Notes: generated by a model not told the origin, from the letters alone. Positions 1 through 9,370 are shown, numbered from the stretch's first letter. The stretch: 64,000 bases of DNA from Betaproteobacteria bacterium (GCA_020621405.1 JAHRYN010000001.1:821883-885882), one strand, 5' to 3'. A program made the numbers and translations.

Positions 1-502
1 GCAGCAGCCAGGCATCGGCAGGCCGGCCATCCGCCAGCGCGGCAGCAGCCTGTGCCACGTCGACAAACGGCCCCAGCATCTCCAACGGTCTGCCCAGCTG
101 CCGCAACAGTGCCGGCCGCTGCAGGCGCGCGCCCAGTGTCCTGCCGACCACCACCAGGCGCCAGGCCTGGATATCCCGCGCCGGGGTCTCGGTCGCAGCT
201 CGCCCGGTCTGCGTGGCGATCAGCGTTCGTGCATGTGTCGACGCCACGCGCTGAAGCTGCGCCATGTCCAGCGACGCCAGACTGCCGATGGCGTGGCCGA
301 GATCGACCAGCTGTTTGAGCTGCGCCAGGCGACGTACGTCTTCGGCCGAATACAGGCGCTGGCCGCCGGGCGACAGGGCGGTGTCCGTCAAGGCATAGCG
401 GCGCTCCCAGACACGCAGCGTCGCCACCGGGATGCGCAGCATGCGCGCCACCGCACCGCTGCGGTAAAGCGATGCTTTCGATGAATCCGCAGTTTTGCTC
501 AT
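1..502 (-). CDS. MerR-family transcriptional regulator (3' end outside window)
   Basis: Reading the minus strand from the ATG at 502-500 gives an open frame of about 167 codons that runs off the window. The first ~75 residues form a MerR-type winged helix: 'VARMLRIPVATLRVWERRY' followed by 'GGQRLYSAEDVRRL'. The later part ('DIQAWRLVVVGRTLGARL') looks like the start of the cobalamin-binding-like domain found in LitR/CarH-type regulators. These are commonly encoded beside photolyases and control light-induced genes. The gene diverges from the photolyase operon across a 166-bp gap that contains a TTGACT hexamer at 543-548, though I cannot define a full promoter or operator there. Whether it binds B12 or another chromophore cannot be judged from the part present. 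Confidence 0.8.
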   Translation of the reverse strand, partial: MSKTADSSKASLYRSGAVARMLRIPVATLRVWERRYALTDTALSPGGQRLYSAEDVRRLAQLKQLVDLGHAIGSLASLDMAQLQRVASTHARTLIATQTGRAATETPARDIQAWRLVVVGRTLGARLQRPALLRQLGRPLEMLGPFVDVAQAAAALADGRPADAWLL

Positions 503-668
503 GTCGGGGCTCGAAGCCCGCCGCCTCTCTTTTGAATCCGAATTGACTCGTATTTTATCGAAATTCATGGAGCAAACTCACTAGTTGAAACGATATTGAA
601 ACCGGTCTGGGTAACATGAGTCATCAACCATCCTGCAGCACTACCAACGCAAACCGGATGCATCGCCG

Positions 669-836
669 ATGACACCACCCGCCCACGCATTCCGCGGCAA
701 CAAGGCCGCCCTGCCCTGCAAGCCCTGCGCGGCATGTGGCCGGCCGATGACCTGGCGCCGGCGCTGGGCGCGTACCTGGGACGAAGTGAAGTTCTGCTCC
801 GACGCCTGCCGGCGTGCCAGGGCTGGCCGTGGCTGA
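669..836 (+). CDS. DUF2256 family protein
   Basis: A 55-residue protein with two CxxC-like pairs, 'CKPCAACGRPM' near residue 17 and 'CSDACRRARAG' near residue 43, separated by a basic/aromatic segment (TWRRRWARTWDEVKF). This is the DUF2256 signature, a small putative zinc-binding protein usually found next to photolyase/cryptochrome genes. Its function is unknown. The stop codon lies inside the start region of the next gene: the GTG at 829 overlaps by 8 bases, which implies translational coupling. The ATG at 669 is the only sensible start in this frame. An overlapping 18-codon frame starting at 616 is probably noise. Confidence 0.8.
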   Translation: MTPPAHAFRGNKAALPCKPCAACGRPMTWRRRWARTWDEVKFCSDACRRARAGRG

Positions 837-2418
837 GCTGCACCAGCTGGTGCTCGTGCTGGGCGACCAGCTCGACCTCGACGCCGCCGCCTTCGATGGT
901 TTCGATGCGGCACGGGACGCGGTCTGGATGGCCGAAGTGGCCGATGAATCGACGCACGTATGGTCGAGCAAGCCGCGCACGGTGATGTTCCTGGCCGCGA
1001 TGCGCCACTTCGCGCAAGCGCTGCGCGCGGCCGGCCGCACGCCGCACTACACCCGGCTCGATGATTCCGCCAACCGGGGCAGTCTGCAGGCGCAACTGCA
1101 TGCCGACGTCGAACGCCTGCGCCCCGCACGGCTGGTGATGACCGCCCCGGGCGACTGGCGGGTACTGCAGGCGATCAGGGAGGTGGCTCAGGCGCACGGG
1201 CTGCCGCTGGACATCCGCGACGACCGCCATTTCTACTGCAGCGTGCGCGACTTCGCGGCACACGCGCAAGGCCGCAAGTCGCTGCGCATGGAGTTCTTCT
1301 ATCGCGAGATGCGCAGGCGTCACGGCATCCTGATGCAGGGCGATCAGCCCGAAGGCGGTCAGTGGAACTTCGATGCCGACAACCGCGAAGCGTTTGGCGC
1401 CTCCGGCCCCGGCGCGGTCCCGCCACGCACGGTGTTCGAACCCGACGCGCTCACGCGCGAGGTCATCGCGCTGGTCGAGGCGCGCTTCGCCAGCCACCCC
1501 GGCCGGCTCGACGGCTTCGCCTGGCCGGTGACGCGCGAACAGGCGCTCGTTGCGTTGCAGCGTTTCATCTCCGAACGCCTGCCGCTGTTCGGCCGCTACC
1601 AGGACGCGATGTGGCCGGGCGAGCCCTGGCTGTACCACGCGCAGCTGGCGGCAGCGCTGAATCTGAAGCTGCTGAATCCGCGCGAAGTGGTGGCTGCAGC
1701 CGTGGCGGCATACCGCGCGGGCGCGGCACCGCTGGCCGGCGTCGAAGGCTTCGTGCGGCAGATCCTCGGCTGGCGCGAGTATGTGCGCGGCATCTACTGG
1801 ACCCGCATGCCCGGCTATGCCGCGCTCAACGCACTCGACGCCCACGAAGACCTGCCGGCCTGGTACTGGACCGGCGCCACCGACATGGCCTGCCTGCGCG
1901 ATGCGATCGCACAGACGCTGCAGCACGGCTACGCCCACCACATCCAGCGCCTGATGGTCACCGGCCTGTTCGCGCTGATGTATGGCGTGCAGCCACAGCA
2001 GGTGCATGCCTGGTATCTGGCGGTCTACGTCGATGCGGTCGAATGGGTGGAACTGCCGAACACGCTGGGCATGAGCCAGTACGCCGACGGCGGCCTGATG
2101 GCCAGCAAGCCCTATGTAGCGACCGGCAAATACATCCAGCGCATGAGCCCGCATTGCCGGGGCTGCCGCTACGACCCGGCACAGCGCACCGGCGACGGCG
2201 CGTGCCCGTTCACCACGCTGTACTGGGACTTCCTGATGCGTCACGAGTCCACGCTGGCCGCCAACCCGCGCATGGCGCTGCAGGTGAAGAATGTGGCGCG
2301 CCTGAGTGACGCACAGAAGCAGGCGGTCAGGCAACGTGCCGCAGCCATCCGGCGCGGCGAGGTCGGCACAGCACAAAGCGCGGCGGCGAACACCCGACAG
2401 GCGATGCTCGATGTCTGA
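829..2418 (+). CDS. PhrB-type iron-sulfur photolyase/cryptochrome
   Basis: About 529 residues. The N-terminal alpha/beta part begins 'LHQLVLVLGDQLDLD', typical of the bacterial FeS-BCP (PhrB) group, and the C-terminal helical part binds FAD. Four cysteines (in 'DMACLRD', 'HCRGC' and 'DGACPF') are spaced 88, 3 and 13 residues apart. That matches the spacing of the four [4Fe-4S] ligands in Agrobacterium PhrB, a (6-4) photolyase. The expected role is light-driven repair of UV lesions in DNA. I chose GTG 829 because it overlaps the DUF2256 stop; an in-frame GTG at 814 is the alternative. The gene overlaps the next one by 8 bases, so this is one operon. Confidence 0.88.
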   Translation: MAELHQLVLVLGDQLDLDAAAFDGFDAARDAVWMAEVADESTHVWSSKPRTVMFLAAMRHFAQALRAAGRTPHYTRLDDSANRGSLQAQLHADVERLRPARLVMTAPGDWRVLQAIREVAQAHGLPLDIRDDRHFYCSVRDFAAHAQGRKSLRMEFFYREMRRRHGILMQGDQPEGGQWNFDADNREAFGASGPGAVPPRTVFEPDALTREVIALVEARFASHPGRLDGFAWPVTREQALVALQRFISERLPLFGRYQDAMWPGEPWLYHAQLAAALNLKLLNPREVVAAAVAAYRAGAAPLAGVEGFVRQILGWREYVRGIYWTRMPGYAALNALDAHEDLPAWYWTGATDMACLRDAIAQTLQHGYAHHIQRLMVTGLFALMYGVQPQQVHAWYLAVYVDAVEWVELPNTLGMSQYADGGLMASKPYVATGKYIQRMSPHCRGCRYDPAQRTGDGACPFTTLYWDFLMRHESTLAANPRMALQVKNVARLSDAQKQAVRQRAAAIRRGEVGTAQSAAANTRQAMLDV

Positions 2419-3583
2419 GATCTTCGTTCCGACGATGGCTGCCGCCCGCGCGCGCATCGCCGCGGTGCAGCCGTCGGCCTATGCACGCACGCGCAACGCG
2501 ATCGATGGCGCTGTCAGCGGCCTGTCGCCCTACATCACGCACGGCTTCGTCACGCTGCCCGAGGTACTGGCCGGCGTGGCCGCGCGCCATGCGCTGGACG
2601 TGCAGCACAAGTTCGTGTTCGAACTGGGCTGGCGCGAGTACTTCCGTCACGTCTGGGCAAAGCGCGGCAGCGGCATCCTGCAGTCGCTGCACCCGGGACC
2701 GCTGCCTGACGAAGCCTATGCGCGCGAACTGCCGGCCGACATCCGCCAGGCTTCGACCGGTGTGCCGGTGGTGGACCAGGCGGTGCGCACACTCCATGCC
2801 ACCGGCACGCTGCACAACCACGCCCGCATGTGGCTGGCCAGCTATGTGGTGCACATGCGCAAGGTGCACTGGCGCACCGGCGCCGACTGGCTCTACGGCC
2901 ATCTGCTCGACGGCGACCTGGCCAGCAACCACCTCAGCTGGCAATGGGTGGCCGGCACCGGCAGCCACAAACCCTACCTGTTCAATGCCGACAACGTCGC
3001 GCGCTACGCGCCTGCGGCCTGGCACAGTCCGGGCAGCGTGATCGACACGTCCTACGAAGCGCTCGACGGGCTGGCGCGCAGCCCCGGCCCGGTGCCGCGC
3101 ACCGACGACGCGATCCGCAGCGCCATCCCTCCCCTGCCGGAGCCGGCATTCCACACCTCACCACCTGACGATGCGGGCCTGACCGCACCCGATGCGGCGG
3201 CGGTGGCCGGTCGCGACGTGTGGCTGGTGCACCCGTGGAACCTGTGCGAGTTGCCGTCGGATCTGCCGGCCGATGCAGTGGTGATCGGCCTCTTCGTTGC
3301 AGACTTCCACCGCGTCTGGCCGTGGAGCCGACAGCGCTGGCGCTTCGTCGGTCGGCGCATGGCGGAATTGGCGCCCATACGCTGGTACGGCGACGCATCG
3401 GCCATCGGCAGCGCGCTGCGCAGCGCATGCCGGGTGTGCGCCATCGTCGAGCCTCACCTGGCGCCCTGGCTCGGCCAGTGGGCCGACTGCAGGGCCGCGC
3501 CCGCGCTGTTCCCGCCGGTCGAGCGTCGCTGCGACTCGTTTTCGCAGTGGTGGTCGCGGGTGTCACGGAAGGCCGACGCATGA
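2411..3583 (+). CDS. Photolyase-related FAD-binding domain protein, unusual domain order
   Basis: 390 residues starting at ATG 2411, which overlaps the upstream stop by 8 bases. Residues ~1-205 match the photolyase FAD-binding domain: '[14 protein letters not shown]', '[26 protein letters not shown]' in outline, '[18 protein letters not shown]'. The usual N-terminal alpha/beta (antenna) domain is missing in front. Instead the last ~165 residues ('[14 protein letters not shown]', '[13 protein letters not shown]') form a second domain that could be a degenerate or relocated alpha/beta domain. The Trp residues of the electron-transfer region ([11 protein letters not shown]) are kept. Whether it repairs DNA, senses light or assists its neighbours is unknown. 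Its stop overlaps the next ATG (ATGA). Confidence 0.78.
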   Translation: MSEIFVPTMAAARARIAAVQPSAYARTRNAIDGAVSGLSPYITHGFVTLPEVLAGVAARHALDVQHKFVFELGWREYFRHVWAKRGSGILQSLHPGPLPDEAYARELPADIRQASTGVPVVDQAVRTLHATGTLHNHARMWLASYVVHMRKVHWRTGADWLYGHLLDGDLASNHLSWQWVAGTGSHKPYLFNADNVARYAPAAWHSPGSVIDTSYEALDGLARSPGPVPRTDDAIRSAIPPLPEPAFHTSPPDDAGLTAPDAAAVAGRDVWLVHPWNLCELPSDLPADAVVIGLFVADFHRVWPWSRQRWRFVGRRMAELAPIRWYGDASAIGSALRSACRVCAIVEPHLAPWLGQWADCRAAPALFPPVERRCDSFSQWWSRVSRKADA

Positions 3584-5058
3584 CTGGCGCGCTCGTCTGG
3601 TTCAAGCGCGACCTGCGCCTGGCCGACCATGCGCCGCTGGCCGAAGCACAGCACTTCGATGGCGCGCTGGCGCTGGTGATCATCGAGCCGGACTGGCTGC
3701 GCAGTCCGGAATGCCACCCGCGCCATGTCGCCTACCTGCTGAAGTGCGTGGCGCCGCTGGCCGAGGCGCTGGCTGCGCGCGGGCTGCCGCTGCTCGTGCG
3801 CGTGGGCGACGCGGTGCAGGTGCTGGCGCAACTGCGCCGCGAATTCGCTTTCACGCACCTGTTCAGCCATGAAGAAACCGGTCCCGGCTGGAGCTACGCA
3901 CGGGACAAGGCGGTGGCGCGCTGGTGCCGCACGCAGGGCGTGACGTGGACCGAATGGCCGCAGACCGGCGTAGTGCGCCGCCTGAAAGACCGCAATGGCT
4001 GGGCCGAGCGCTGGCAGCAGCGCATGGACGCGTCGCCCGTGTCACCGCCCCCGGGCTTCCGCGTGGCACCGGGATTCGCGCTCGCACAGCCGGTGCCGAC
4101 CTTGCGCGATCTGGGCATCGATGAACCTCGTCTCGTGCTGCCGGCGGCCGGCGAAGCTGCCGCGCAAGCCACGCTGACCGACTTTATTGACGGGCGCGCG
4201 CTCGGCTACCGGCAAAACCTGTCCAGCCCGCTCACCGCCGCGACGGGCTGCAGCCGGCTGTCTGAACATCTGGCTTTCGGCACCGTCTCGCTGCGCAGCG
4301 TGCACCAGGCCACCGAGCGCGCCATCCGCGGCACCGCCAGCCGCGAACTCGCCTACGGCCTGCGCGGCTTTGCCGGGCGGCTGCGCTGGCACTGCCACTT
4401 CATGCAGAAGCTGGAGGATGAACCGGCGATCGAGTGGCGCAACTTCGCACGCTCGGCAGACGGGCTGCGACCCGGTGACGGCATCGAGCTGCAGGCCATC
4501 GATCGCGAGCGCCTGCAGGCCTGGAGCGAGGGCCGCACGGGCTTTCCGATGGTGGATGCCTGCATGCGCCAGCTGCGCGCCACCGGCTGGCTGAACTTCC
4601 GCATGCGGGCCATGCTGGTCAGCTTCGCGGCCTATCACCTGTGGCTGCACTGGCGCGAGCCGGGCCTGTTCCTCGCACGGCAATTCCTGGACTTCGAGCC
4701 CGGCATCCACTGGAGCCAGATGCAGATGCAGGCGGGCACCACCGGCATCAACACGCTGCGCATCTATTCGCCGGCCAAGCAGGCGCATGAGCATGACCCG
4801 CACGGCCTGTACATACGGCAATGGGTGCCGGAGATCGGCACCGCCGCCTACCCGGTTCCGATCGTCGACGAGCGCAGCGCGCTAGCCGCCGCCAGACAAC
4901 GGCTCTACGCCCAGCGCAGGACGGACCAGGCCCACGACGAGGCGAACGCGATCCAGAACAAACACGGGTCGCGCAAGAGCGGCCTGCCGGCGTCCGGGAC
5001 CCGGACCCGGACCCGGCACAGCCGCGCCGAGAACGACCGACAGGGCCGGCTGTTCTGA
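3580..5058 (+). CDS. phrB: Deoxyribodipyrimidine photo-lyase / cryptochrome, class I-like
   Basis: 492 residues beginning '[20 protein letters not shown]', the standard photolyase N-terminus. The alpha/beta antenna domain covers ~1-130. The FAD-binding domain follows, with '[16 protein letters not shown]', '[19 protein letters not shown]', '[16 protein letters not shown]' and '[19 protein letters not shown]'. The WN/Q-rich C-terminal signature differs from E. coli PhrB: the end '[19 protein letters not shown]' and 'GIHWSQMQ' resemble the alternative bacterial photolyase/cryptochrome subgroup. The last ~45 residues are a basic, low-complexity tail ([18 protein letters not shown]). It is the last gene of the overlapping light-repair operon. 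It probably repairs cyclobutane pyrimidine dimers, but a cryptochrome role cannot be excluded. Confidence 0.87.
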   Translation: MTGALVWFKRDLRLADHAPLAEAQHFDGALALVIIEPDWLRSPECHPRHVAYLLKCVAPLAEALAARGLPLLVRVGDAVQVLAQLRREFAFTHLFSHEETGPGWSYARDKAVARWCRTQGVTWTEWPQTGVVRRLKDRNGWAERWQQRMDASPVSPPPGFRVAPGFALAQPVPTLRDLGIDEPRLVLPAAGEAAAQATLTDFIDGRALGYRQNLSSPLTAATGCSRLSEHLAFGTVSLRSVHQATERAIRGTASRELAYGLRGFAGRLRWHCHFMQKLEDEPAIEWRNFARSADGLRPGDGIELQAIDRERLQAWSEGRTGFPMVDACMRQLRATGWLNFRMRAMLVSFAAYHLWLHWREPGLFLARQFLDFEPGIHWSQMQMQAGTTGINTLRIYSPAKQAHEHDPHGLYIRQWVPEIGTAAYPVPIVDERSALAAARQRLYAQRRTDQAHDEANAIQNKHGSRKSGLPASGTRTRTRHSRAENDRQGRLF

Positions 5059-5778
5059 CGGCGCTCGCGAGGCGAAGCCGACCGTGCGGACGGCTTCACG
5101 GGGGGTGCCAACACTTTCGCCGGACGCGAAAGCATCAGTGCGACCGGGCAAGCCCCGCTGCCCCGATGCACCCACGGATCATCATCGCGCACAGGCGTTT
5201 CGGACAGACCGGAACCACTCAAGGCAGATCGGGGCGATGCCGGATCACTCCCACTCAATTATCACCGGCTTCAGTAAGTCGTTGTTTCGCTTGAATGTGC
5301 TCGTCATATAGGCGCGCTTTTACCGTCTGATTTACCGTCATTTTGACAGGCATCCCCTCTCGCGGCTTTCACTATCTATCTACATGTATCGAGAACAATC
5401 GGCGCTTCCACAATAACTCGCGTTCGAGATGTATCGCGATCTATCGGTCGAAACAACGCACACTGCCTGCATCAATGCCCCTCGCATCTTGATCAGCGCA
5501 GTGCCAAAAGTGTAGCAGCATCGAATCACGTAAGCCATTGCCACCACAAATCAATTCGCCAACATTTTTACCGTCAGGCTACACACCGCGAAGAACAAAA
5601 AATCCTTCCGACCCAGTGCAATCGCCTCCATACCACGACAGAACCTTGAGTCCGTGCTTCTCACAAGTTGTTGGCCGTGGATGGGCGCTGGTGACTTGTG
5701 GGGTTGACTCATACCGACTCTCGACGACTCCAATGTGCTCTCGACAACATGCGATCAATGGCTTGATGGGTTTTCACG
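5059..5778. other. Non-coding junction between photolyase operon and metal island
   Basis: 720 bp with no convincing gene on either strand. It holds the guaA-like 3' end described separately at 5245-5307. It also has three direct copies of TTTACCGTC, at 5319-5327, 5331-5339 and 5567-5575; the first two are 12 bp apart. Short spaced repeats beside a candidate attachment site could be recombinase arm sites, but this is only suggestive. GC is visibly lower than in the photolyase genes to the left. No integrase gene is present here. Confidence 0.5.
5245..5307 (-). other. guaA-like 3' end, candidate attachment site
   Basis: On the minus strand a 20-codon frame starting at ATG 5307 ends in 'KPVIIEWE' and TGA. 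The C-terminus of GMP synthase (GuaA) normally ends 'PPGTIEWE', encoded by DNA ending GAGTGGGAGTGA, which is present here. The 3' end of guaA is a known integration target for genomic islands. A short copy left beside the foreign DNA is what site-specific integration produces. The rest of guaA is absent from the window, as expected if it lies beyond the other end of the element. The resemblance is short, so chance is possible. Confidence 0.4.
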
Positions 5779-8466
5779 TCAAGCCCCCGCCTTGAATCGC
5801 TGCAACCCGCGAAAAGCCACTTTTCTTGCTTCCTCCAACACCAGGACCGAGGAGGCCACACTTGCAGCAATGCCCCAGTCCGCCCACGCCATGCCCGTGG
5901 TTCCGAACAGCCGGGATGCTGGCGGCCAATGCGTGGCCACGGCCTGCAGCAGCAGCGCACCGCTCAGAGATATCCACAGCATCTTGTTGCCGAAGAACTG
6001 CGTATTGAATGCCGACCCGACCTCGCTGCGTGCGTTGAACACATTGAAGAACTGAAACAGCACGAAGGTCGTAAAGGCCAGTGTCAAGGCGCGGTCTTGG
6101 CTGCCGGTCTGCAAACCGTAGTACAGCACTGCCAGCGTACCCACCATCATGGTCGCGCCGTAGGCAAAGACCCGCGCCACGCGCTTCAGGGGCAGCACCG
6201 GCTCAGCACGCGGACGCGGCGGCTCGCTCATGATGCCCGGGCGCGCGCCGTCGAGCGCCAGCGAAACGGCGGGCGGCCCATCCATGATGATCGCGACCCA
6301 CAGGATCTGGAGCGCCGTGAAAGGCTCGGGTAGTCCCAATAGTGGCGCCATGAAGACCGTCAGGATTGCGCCAATGGTCGTCGAAAGCTGAAAGCGCACG
6401 AATTTCAGGATGTTGTCGTACAGCGTGCGCCCATGCCGGACCGCGCTGACGATGGTGGCGAAGTTGTCATCGGTTAAGACCATGGTGGCGGCCTCTTTCG
6501 CCACCGCCGTGCCGGCAATCCCCATCGCCACGCCAATATCCGCCTGCTTCAACGCGGGCGCGTCATTGACGCCATCGCCGGTCATTGCCACGACGTGCCC
6601 CCGAGCCTGCAACGCACGCACGATAGCCACCTTGTGGGTGGGTGTCACCCGCGCGAATACGGCAACACCGTCGACGGCTGCCGCGAGCTGCGCCGAATTC
6701 ATGCGATCGAGTTCTGCACCCGATACCGTGCGCCCCTTCAGCCCAAGTTCCGATGCGATCGCCGTGGCCGTTGTCTGGTGGTCGCCAGTAATCATTTTGA
6801 CGGCTATGCCTGCCTGCCCGCATTCGGCAATGGCCTGCTTCGCTTCGGCGCGCGGCGGGTCCATCAGCCCGACAAGTCCAACGAAGCACAACTCCCCTAT
6901 CCAGCCGGACAGGTCTCCGGCAGCATCGAAGGTGCCAGCGGGCAGTGTGCGCGACGCGATGAGAAGCCCACGCAAACCGCGTTCCCCGAGGGCTTGGTAA
7001 TCTGCGTCGATCAGCTTCCTTCGCGAATCGTCGAGGGGTAGCTCTGACCCACCCGATCGCCAACTCGTACAGCGAGCCAGCAGTACATCGGGAGCGCCTT
7101 TGACGAACACTTTCACCCGATCTCCGTCGCGATGGAAAGAAGCCATGAACTTGTGCGCGGAATCGAAAGGAAATTCAGCCACGCGCGGCAGTGCGGTTTC
7201 AACATGGTCGCGCACCACGCCGCCCTTGGCCGCGAGCACGAGCAGCGCAGCCTCCATGGGGTCGCCGATGATCTTGCCGCCATCGATGCGGCTGTCATTG
7301 CACGCCACTATCGGCACCAACAACGCATCGAGGTTGGGCTTGTAGGCCTCGCCAGCCGGGCCGGTGATCGAGCCTTGTGGTTCGTAGCCCTCGCCGGACA
7401 CATCGAAGCGCTTGCCTTCGTAGCTGAAGCTTCGCGCCGTCATCTGGTTGAGCGTCAGAGTTCCGGTCTTGTCCGAGCAGATCACTGTCGTGCAGCCCAG
7501 GGTTTCAACGCTGGCCAGGCGTTTGACGATCGCATGTTGCCGGGCCATCTTGTGCATGCCCAGGGCGAGCGTTACGGTCACGACGACCGGCAATCCCTCG
7601 GGCATTGCCGCTACAGCCAGCGCGATCGCATCGAGCAGGATGTGCGCAATTCGCTCTCCCCGCAGGAATTGCATTAGCGACAGCAACGCCACCAGCGCCA
7701 AAGCAATCGCACCCAGGCGCTTGGCCAGTTGGTCGAGCTGCACCTGCAGCGGGGTCGGCACCTCGACGGTTGCTGCCAGTTGCTGGGACAGGCGGCCCAT
7801 CTCGGTTCGCGCGCCGGTTGCCGTAATCACCAACTCTGCGCGTCCCCGCGTGAGCATGGTGTTCATGTAGGCCATGTTGCTGCGGTCGCCCAGTGGCGCA
7901 TCGACCGCCACCAGCGGTGCCACTTGTTTGCCAGCGGGATGCGATTCACCGGTCAATGCCGACTCGTCGATCTCAAGCCCCGCGGCAACAATGAGCCGGC
8001 CGTCGGCTGCCACACTGTCGCCCGCCTCAAGCAGCATGATGTCGCCGGGTACCACGGCGTCGGCGCCAATCACTTGACTTATACCGTCTCGTCGAACACG
8101 GGCATTAACGGGCAACATCGACTTCAGGGCGTCGAGACTGCGTTCGGCGCGGTATTCCTGGTAGAAACCGACGAGCGCGTTGATCACGACAACCGCCAGG
8201 ATGACCAGCGCATCCTTGTAGCTGCCGATCAGCGCCGCCAGCAGCGCCGCGCCGATCAAAATCACAATCATGATCCCCTTGAACTGCGCCAACAGCACGC
8301 TCCAGGGCGAGCGCGGTGGTGTCACCGGCAACTGGTTCGGACCGAATTTCACCAATCGTTCAGCGGCCTGCGCACAGTCAAGACCGGCATCAGGGCGCAC
8401 ATCCAAGGCAGCCGCAACGGCGTCGGCAGTCGCAACGTGCGGCGCAGAGGACGGCTCGATTGTCAT
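5779..8466 (-). CDS. P2-type cation-transporting ATPase, probable Mn2+/Ca2+ exporter
   Basis: 895 residues. The ATG at 8466 follows a GGAAAGG ribosome site and is preferred over an upstream in-frame start. It has the N-terminal cation-ATPase domain, the TGES loop (~172-175), the phosphorylation site DKTGTLT (Asp ~332) and the hinge '[13 protein letters not shown]'. Ten membrane segments are expected. TM4 carries PEGLP (~289-293), as in calcium pumps. The TM6 region reads 'LWVAIIMDGPPAVSL': the conserved Asp is kept, but an Ala replaces the Asn present in SERCA/PMR1 pumps. There is no N-terminal heavy-metal domain. It lies downstream of a riboswitch-controlled Mn2+ exporter gene, 154 bp away on the same strand. 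YoaB-type P2 ATPases are also under Mn2+ riboswitches, so Mn2+ export is the best guess. Confidence 0.87.
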   Translation of the reverse strand: MTIEPSSAPHVATADAVAAALDVRPDAGLDCAQAAERLVKFGPNQLPVTPPRSPWSVLLAQFKGIMIVILIGAALLAALIGSYKDALVILAVVVINALVGFYQEYRAERSLDALKSMLPVNARVRRDGISQVIGADAVVPGDIMLLEAGDSVAADGRLIVAAGLEIDESALTGESHPAGKQVAPLVAVDAPLGDRSNMAYMNTMLTRGRAELVITATGARTEMGRLSQQLAATVEVPTPLQVQLDQLAKRLGAIALALVALLSLMQFLRGERIAHILLDAIALAVAAMPEGLPVVVTVTLALGMHKMARQHAIVKRLASVETLGCTTVICSDKTGTLTLNQMTARSFSYEGKRFDVSGEGYEPQGSITGPAGEAYKPNLDALLVPIVACNDSRIDGGKIIGDPMEAALLVLAAKGGVVRDHVETALPRVAEFPFDSAHKFMASFHRDGDRVKVFVKGAPDVLLARCTSWRSGGSELPLDDSRRKLIDADYQALGERGLRGLLIASRTLPAGTFDAAGDLSGWIGELCFVGLVGLMDPPRAEAKQAIAECGQAGIAVKMITGDHQTTATAIASELGLKGRTVSGAELDRMNSAQLAAAVDGVAVFARVTPTHKVAIVRALQARGHVVAMTGDGVNDAPALKQADIGVAMGIAGTAVAKEAATMVLTDDNFATIVSAVRHGRTLYDNILKFVRFQLSTTIGAILTVFMAPLLGLPEPFTALQILWVAIIMDGPPAVSLALDGARPGIMSEPPRPRAEPVLPLKRVARVFAYGATMMVGTLAVLYYGLQTGSQDRALTLAFTTFVLFQFFNVFNARSEVGSAFNTQFFGNKMLWISLSGALLLQAVATHWPPASRLFGTTGMAWADWGIAASVASSVLVLEEARKVAFRGLQRFKAGA

Positions 8467-8620
8467 CACCTTTCCGACCTCACACATTGTTCATTGGCGC
8501 TGATACCGCAAAAACTATCAAGCGTAGATGCGAATGATCTGCGGGCCTGTACGGCAGCGCACTGAGGGCGTGGTGTCCGGAATCGCGGGCCAACAGCCTG
8601 TTCCATACCCTCTCGCTGGA

Positions 8621-9199
8621 TCAGAAGCCGAGTCGGGCGCCAGCGCCGAGCAAGGTCGCTGCGCCGAGAATCAAAAAGATCCCAGCAGCGATGGAGTGCA
8701 CAAGTTTCATCGGAATCTTCGAAGCCAGTTTGTCGCCAACGAAAACCGCCGGCACATCGGCCAACAGCATTCCCAGCGTCGTCCCAATGACCACCAAGAC
8801 CGGCGCCGCATAGTGGGCCGCCAACGCCACCGTGGCGATCTGAGTTTTGTCGCCCATCTCCGCAAGAAAAAATGTGATCAGCGTCGCCCCGAAAACCCCG
8901 AACTTCCTCGCAACGTGGGTCTCCTCGTCCTCGATCTTGTCGGGAATCATCGTCCAGACAGCCATGCCGATGAATGAAAGTCCCAACACCCAGCGCAAGA
9001 TCTCCGGGCGTACTGTCGCAGTTATCCATGCGCCCAGCGCGCCCGCCAAGGCATGATTAATGATGGTGGCGCACAGGATGCCCGCGATGATCGGAACGGG
9101 CTTCTTGAATCGCGCCGCGAGAATGAATGCAAGGAGTTGGGTCTTGTCGCCGATTTCGGCGAGCGCCACGACCCCGGTTGAAATGAAGAGAGCTTCCAC
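8621..9199 (-). CDS. GDT1/UPF0016 family Mn2+ exporter
   Basis: 192 residues, all membrane: six predicted helices in two homologous halves. Each half carries the E-x-G-D-K-T signature: 'ALAEIGDKTQLLAF' near residue 15 and 'FLAEMGDKTQIATV' near residue 115. The family (TMEM165/GDT1, MneA, Mnx) exports Mn2+ and sometimes Ca2+ in exchange for protons. The start is a GTG at 9199 with GAGGA six bases upstream. A yybP-ykoY type Mn2+ riboswitch lies in the leader, giving direct evidence for manganese control. The P2 ATPase gene follows on the same strand and may be co-transcribed. Confidence 0.88.
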   Translation of the reverse strand: MEALFISTGVVALAEIGDKTQLLAFILAARFKKPVPIIAGILCATIINHALAGALGAWITATVRPEILRWVLGLSFIGMAVWTMIPDKIEDEETHVARKFGVFGATLITFFLAEMGDKTQIATVALAAHYAAPVLVVIGTTLGMLLADVPAVFVGDKLASKIPMKLVHSIAAGIFLILGAATLLGAGARLGF

Positions 9200-9264
9200 A
9201 GAATGTCCTCAGGCCGGAACAAGACAAATGACCACAAAGCGACCCCGGCCAATGCAGAGGCGAT

Positions 9265-9370
9265 GTGGTCAAAGGTCTCGCCAATCCGAAGGACCACTTA
9301 CGCCATGGCCGAACGGCCAAGTATGTTGACGTAAGCCTCTTCTCTCGAAGAGCGGCTACTCCCCAATGAC
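9265..9370 (-). promoter_or_regulatory. yybP-ykoY (Mn2+) riboswitch
   Basis: On the minus strand the leader of the GDT1 gene contains, in order, the conserved GGGGAGTAGCC (9364-9354), a GC-rich hairpin closed by GAGA (CTCTTC/GAAGAG), the conserved GTCAACATACT, a GGCCG/CGGCC hairpin and the terminal GGCGAGACC (9282-9274). This order and these motifs define the yybP-ykoY aptamer, which binds Mn2+ and turns on export genes. A TAAAAT -10-like hexamer lies just upstream on that strand. Downstream, TGACCACA/TGTGGTCA (9229-9236 and 9264-9271) could form an 8-bp switching stem before the ribosome site. Confidence 0.87.

Noticed and set aside
565-2457. 630-codon open frame on the minus strand opposite the photolyase gene
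   Set aside because: High-GC antisense shadow: no recognisable domain, Arg/His/Ala-rich composition, and the plus strand encodes a clear PhrB-type protein with conserved Fe-S cysteines.
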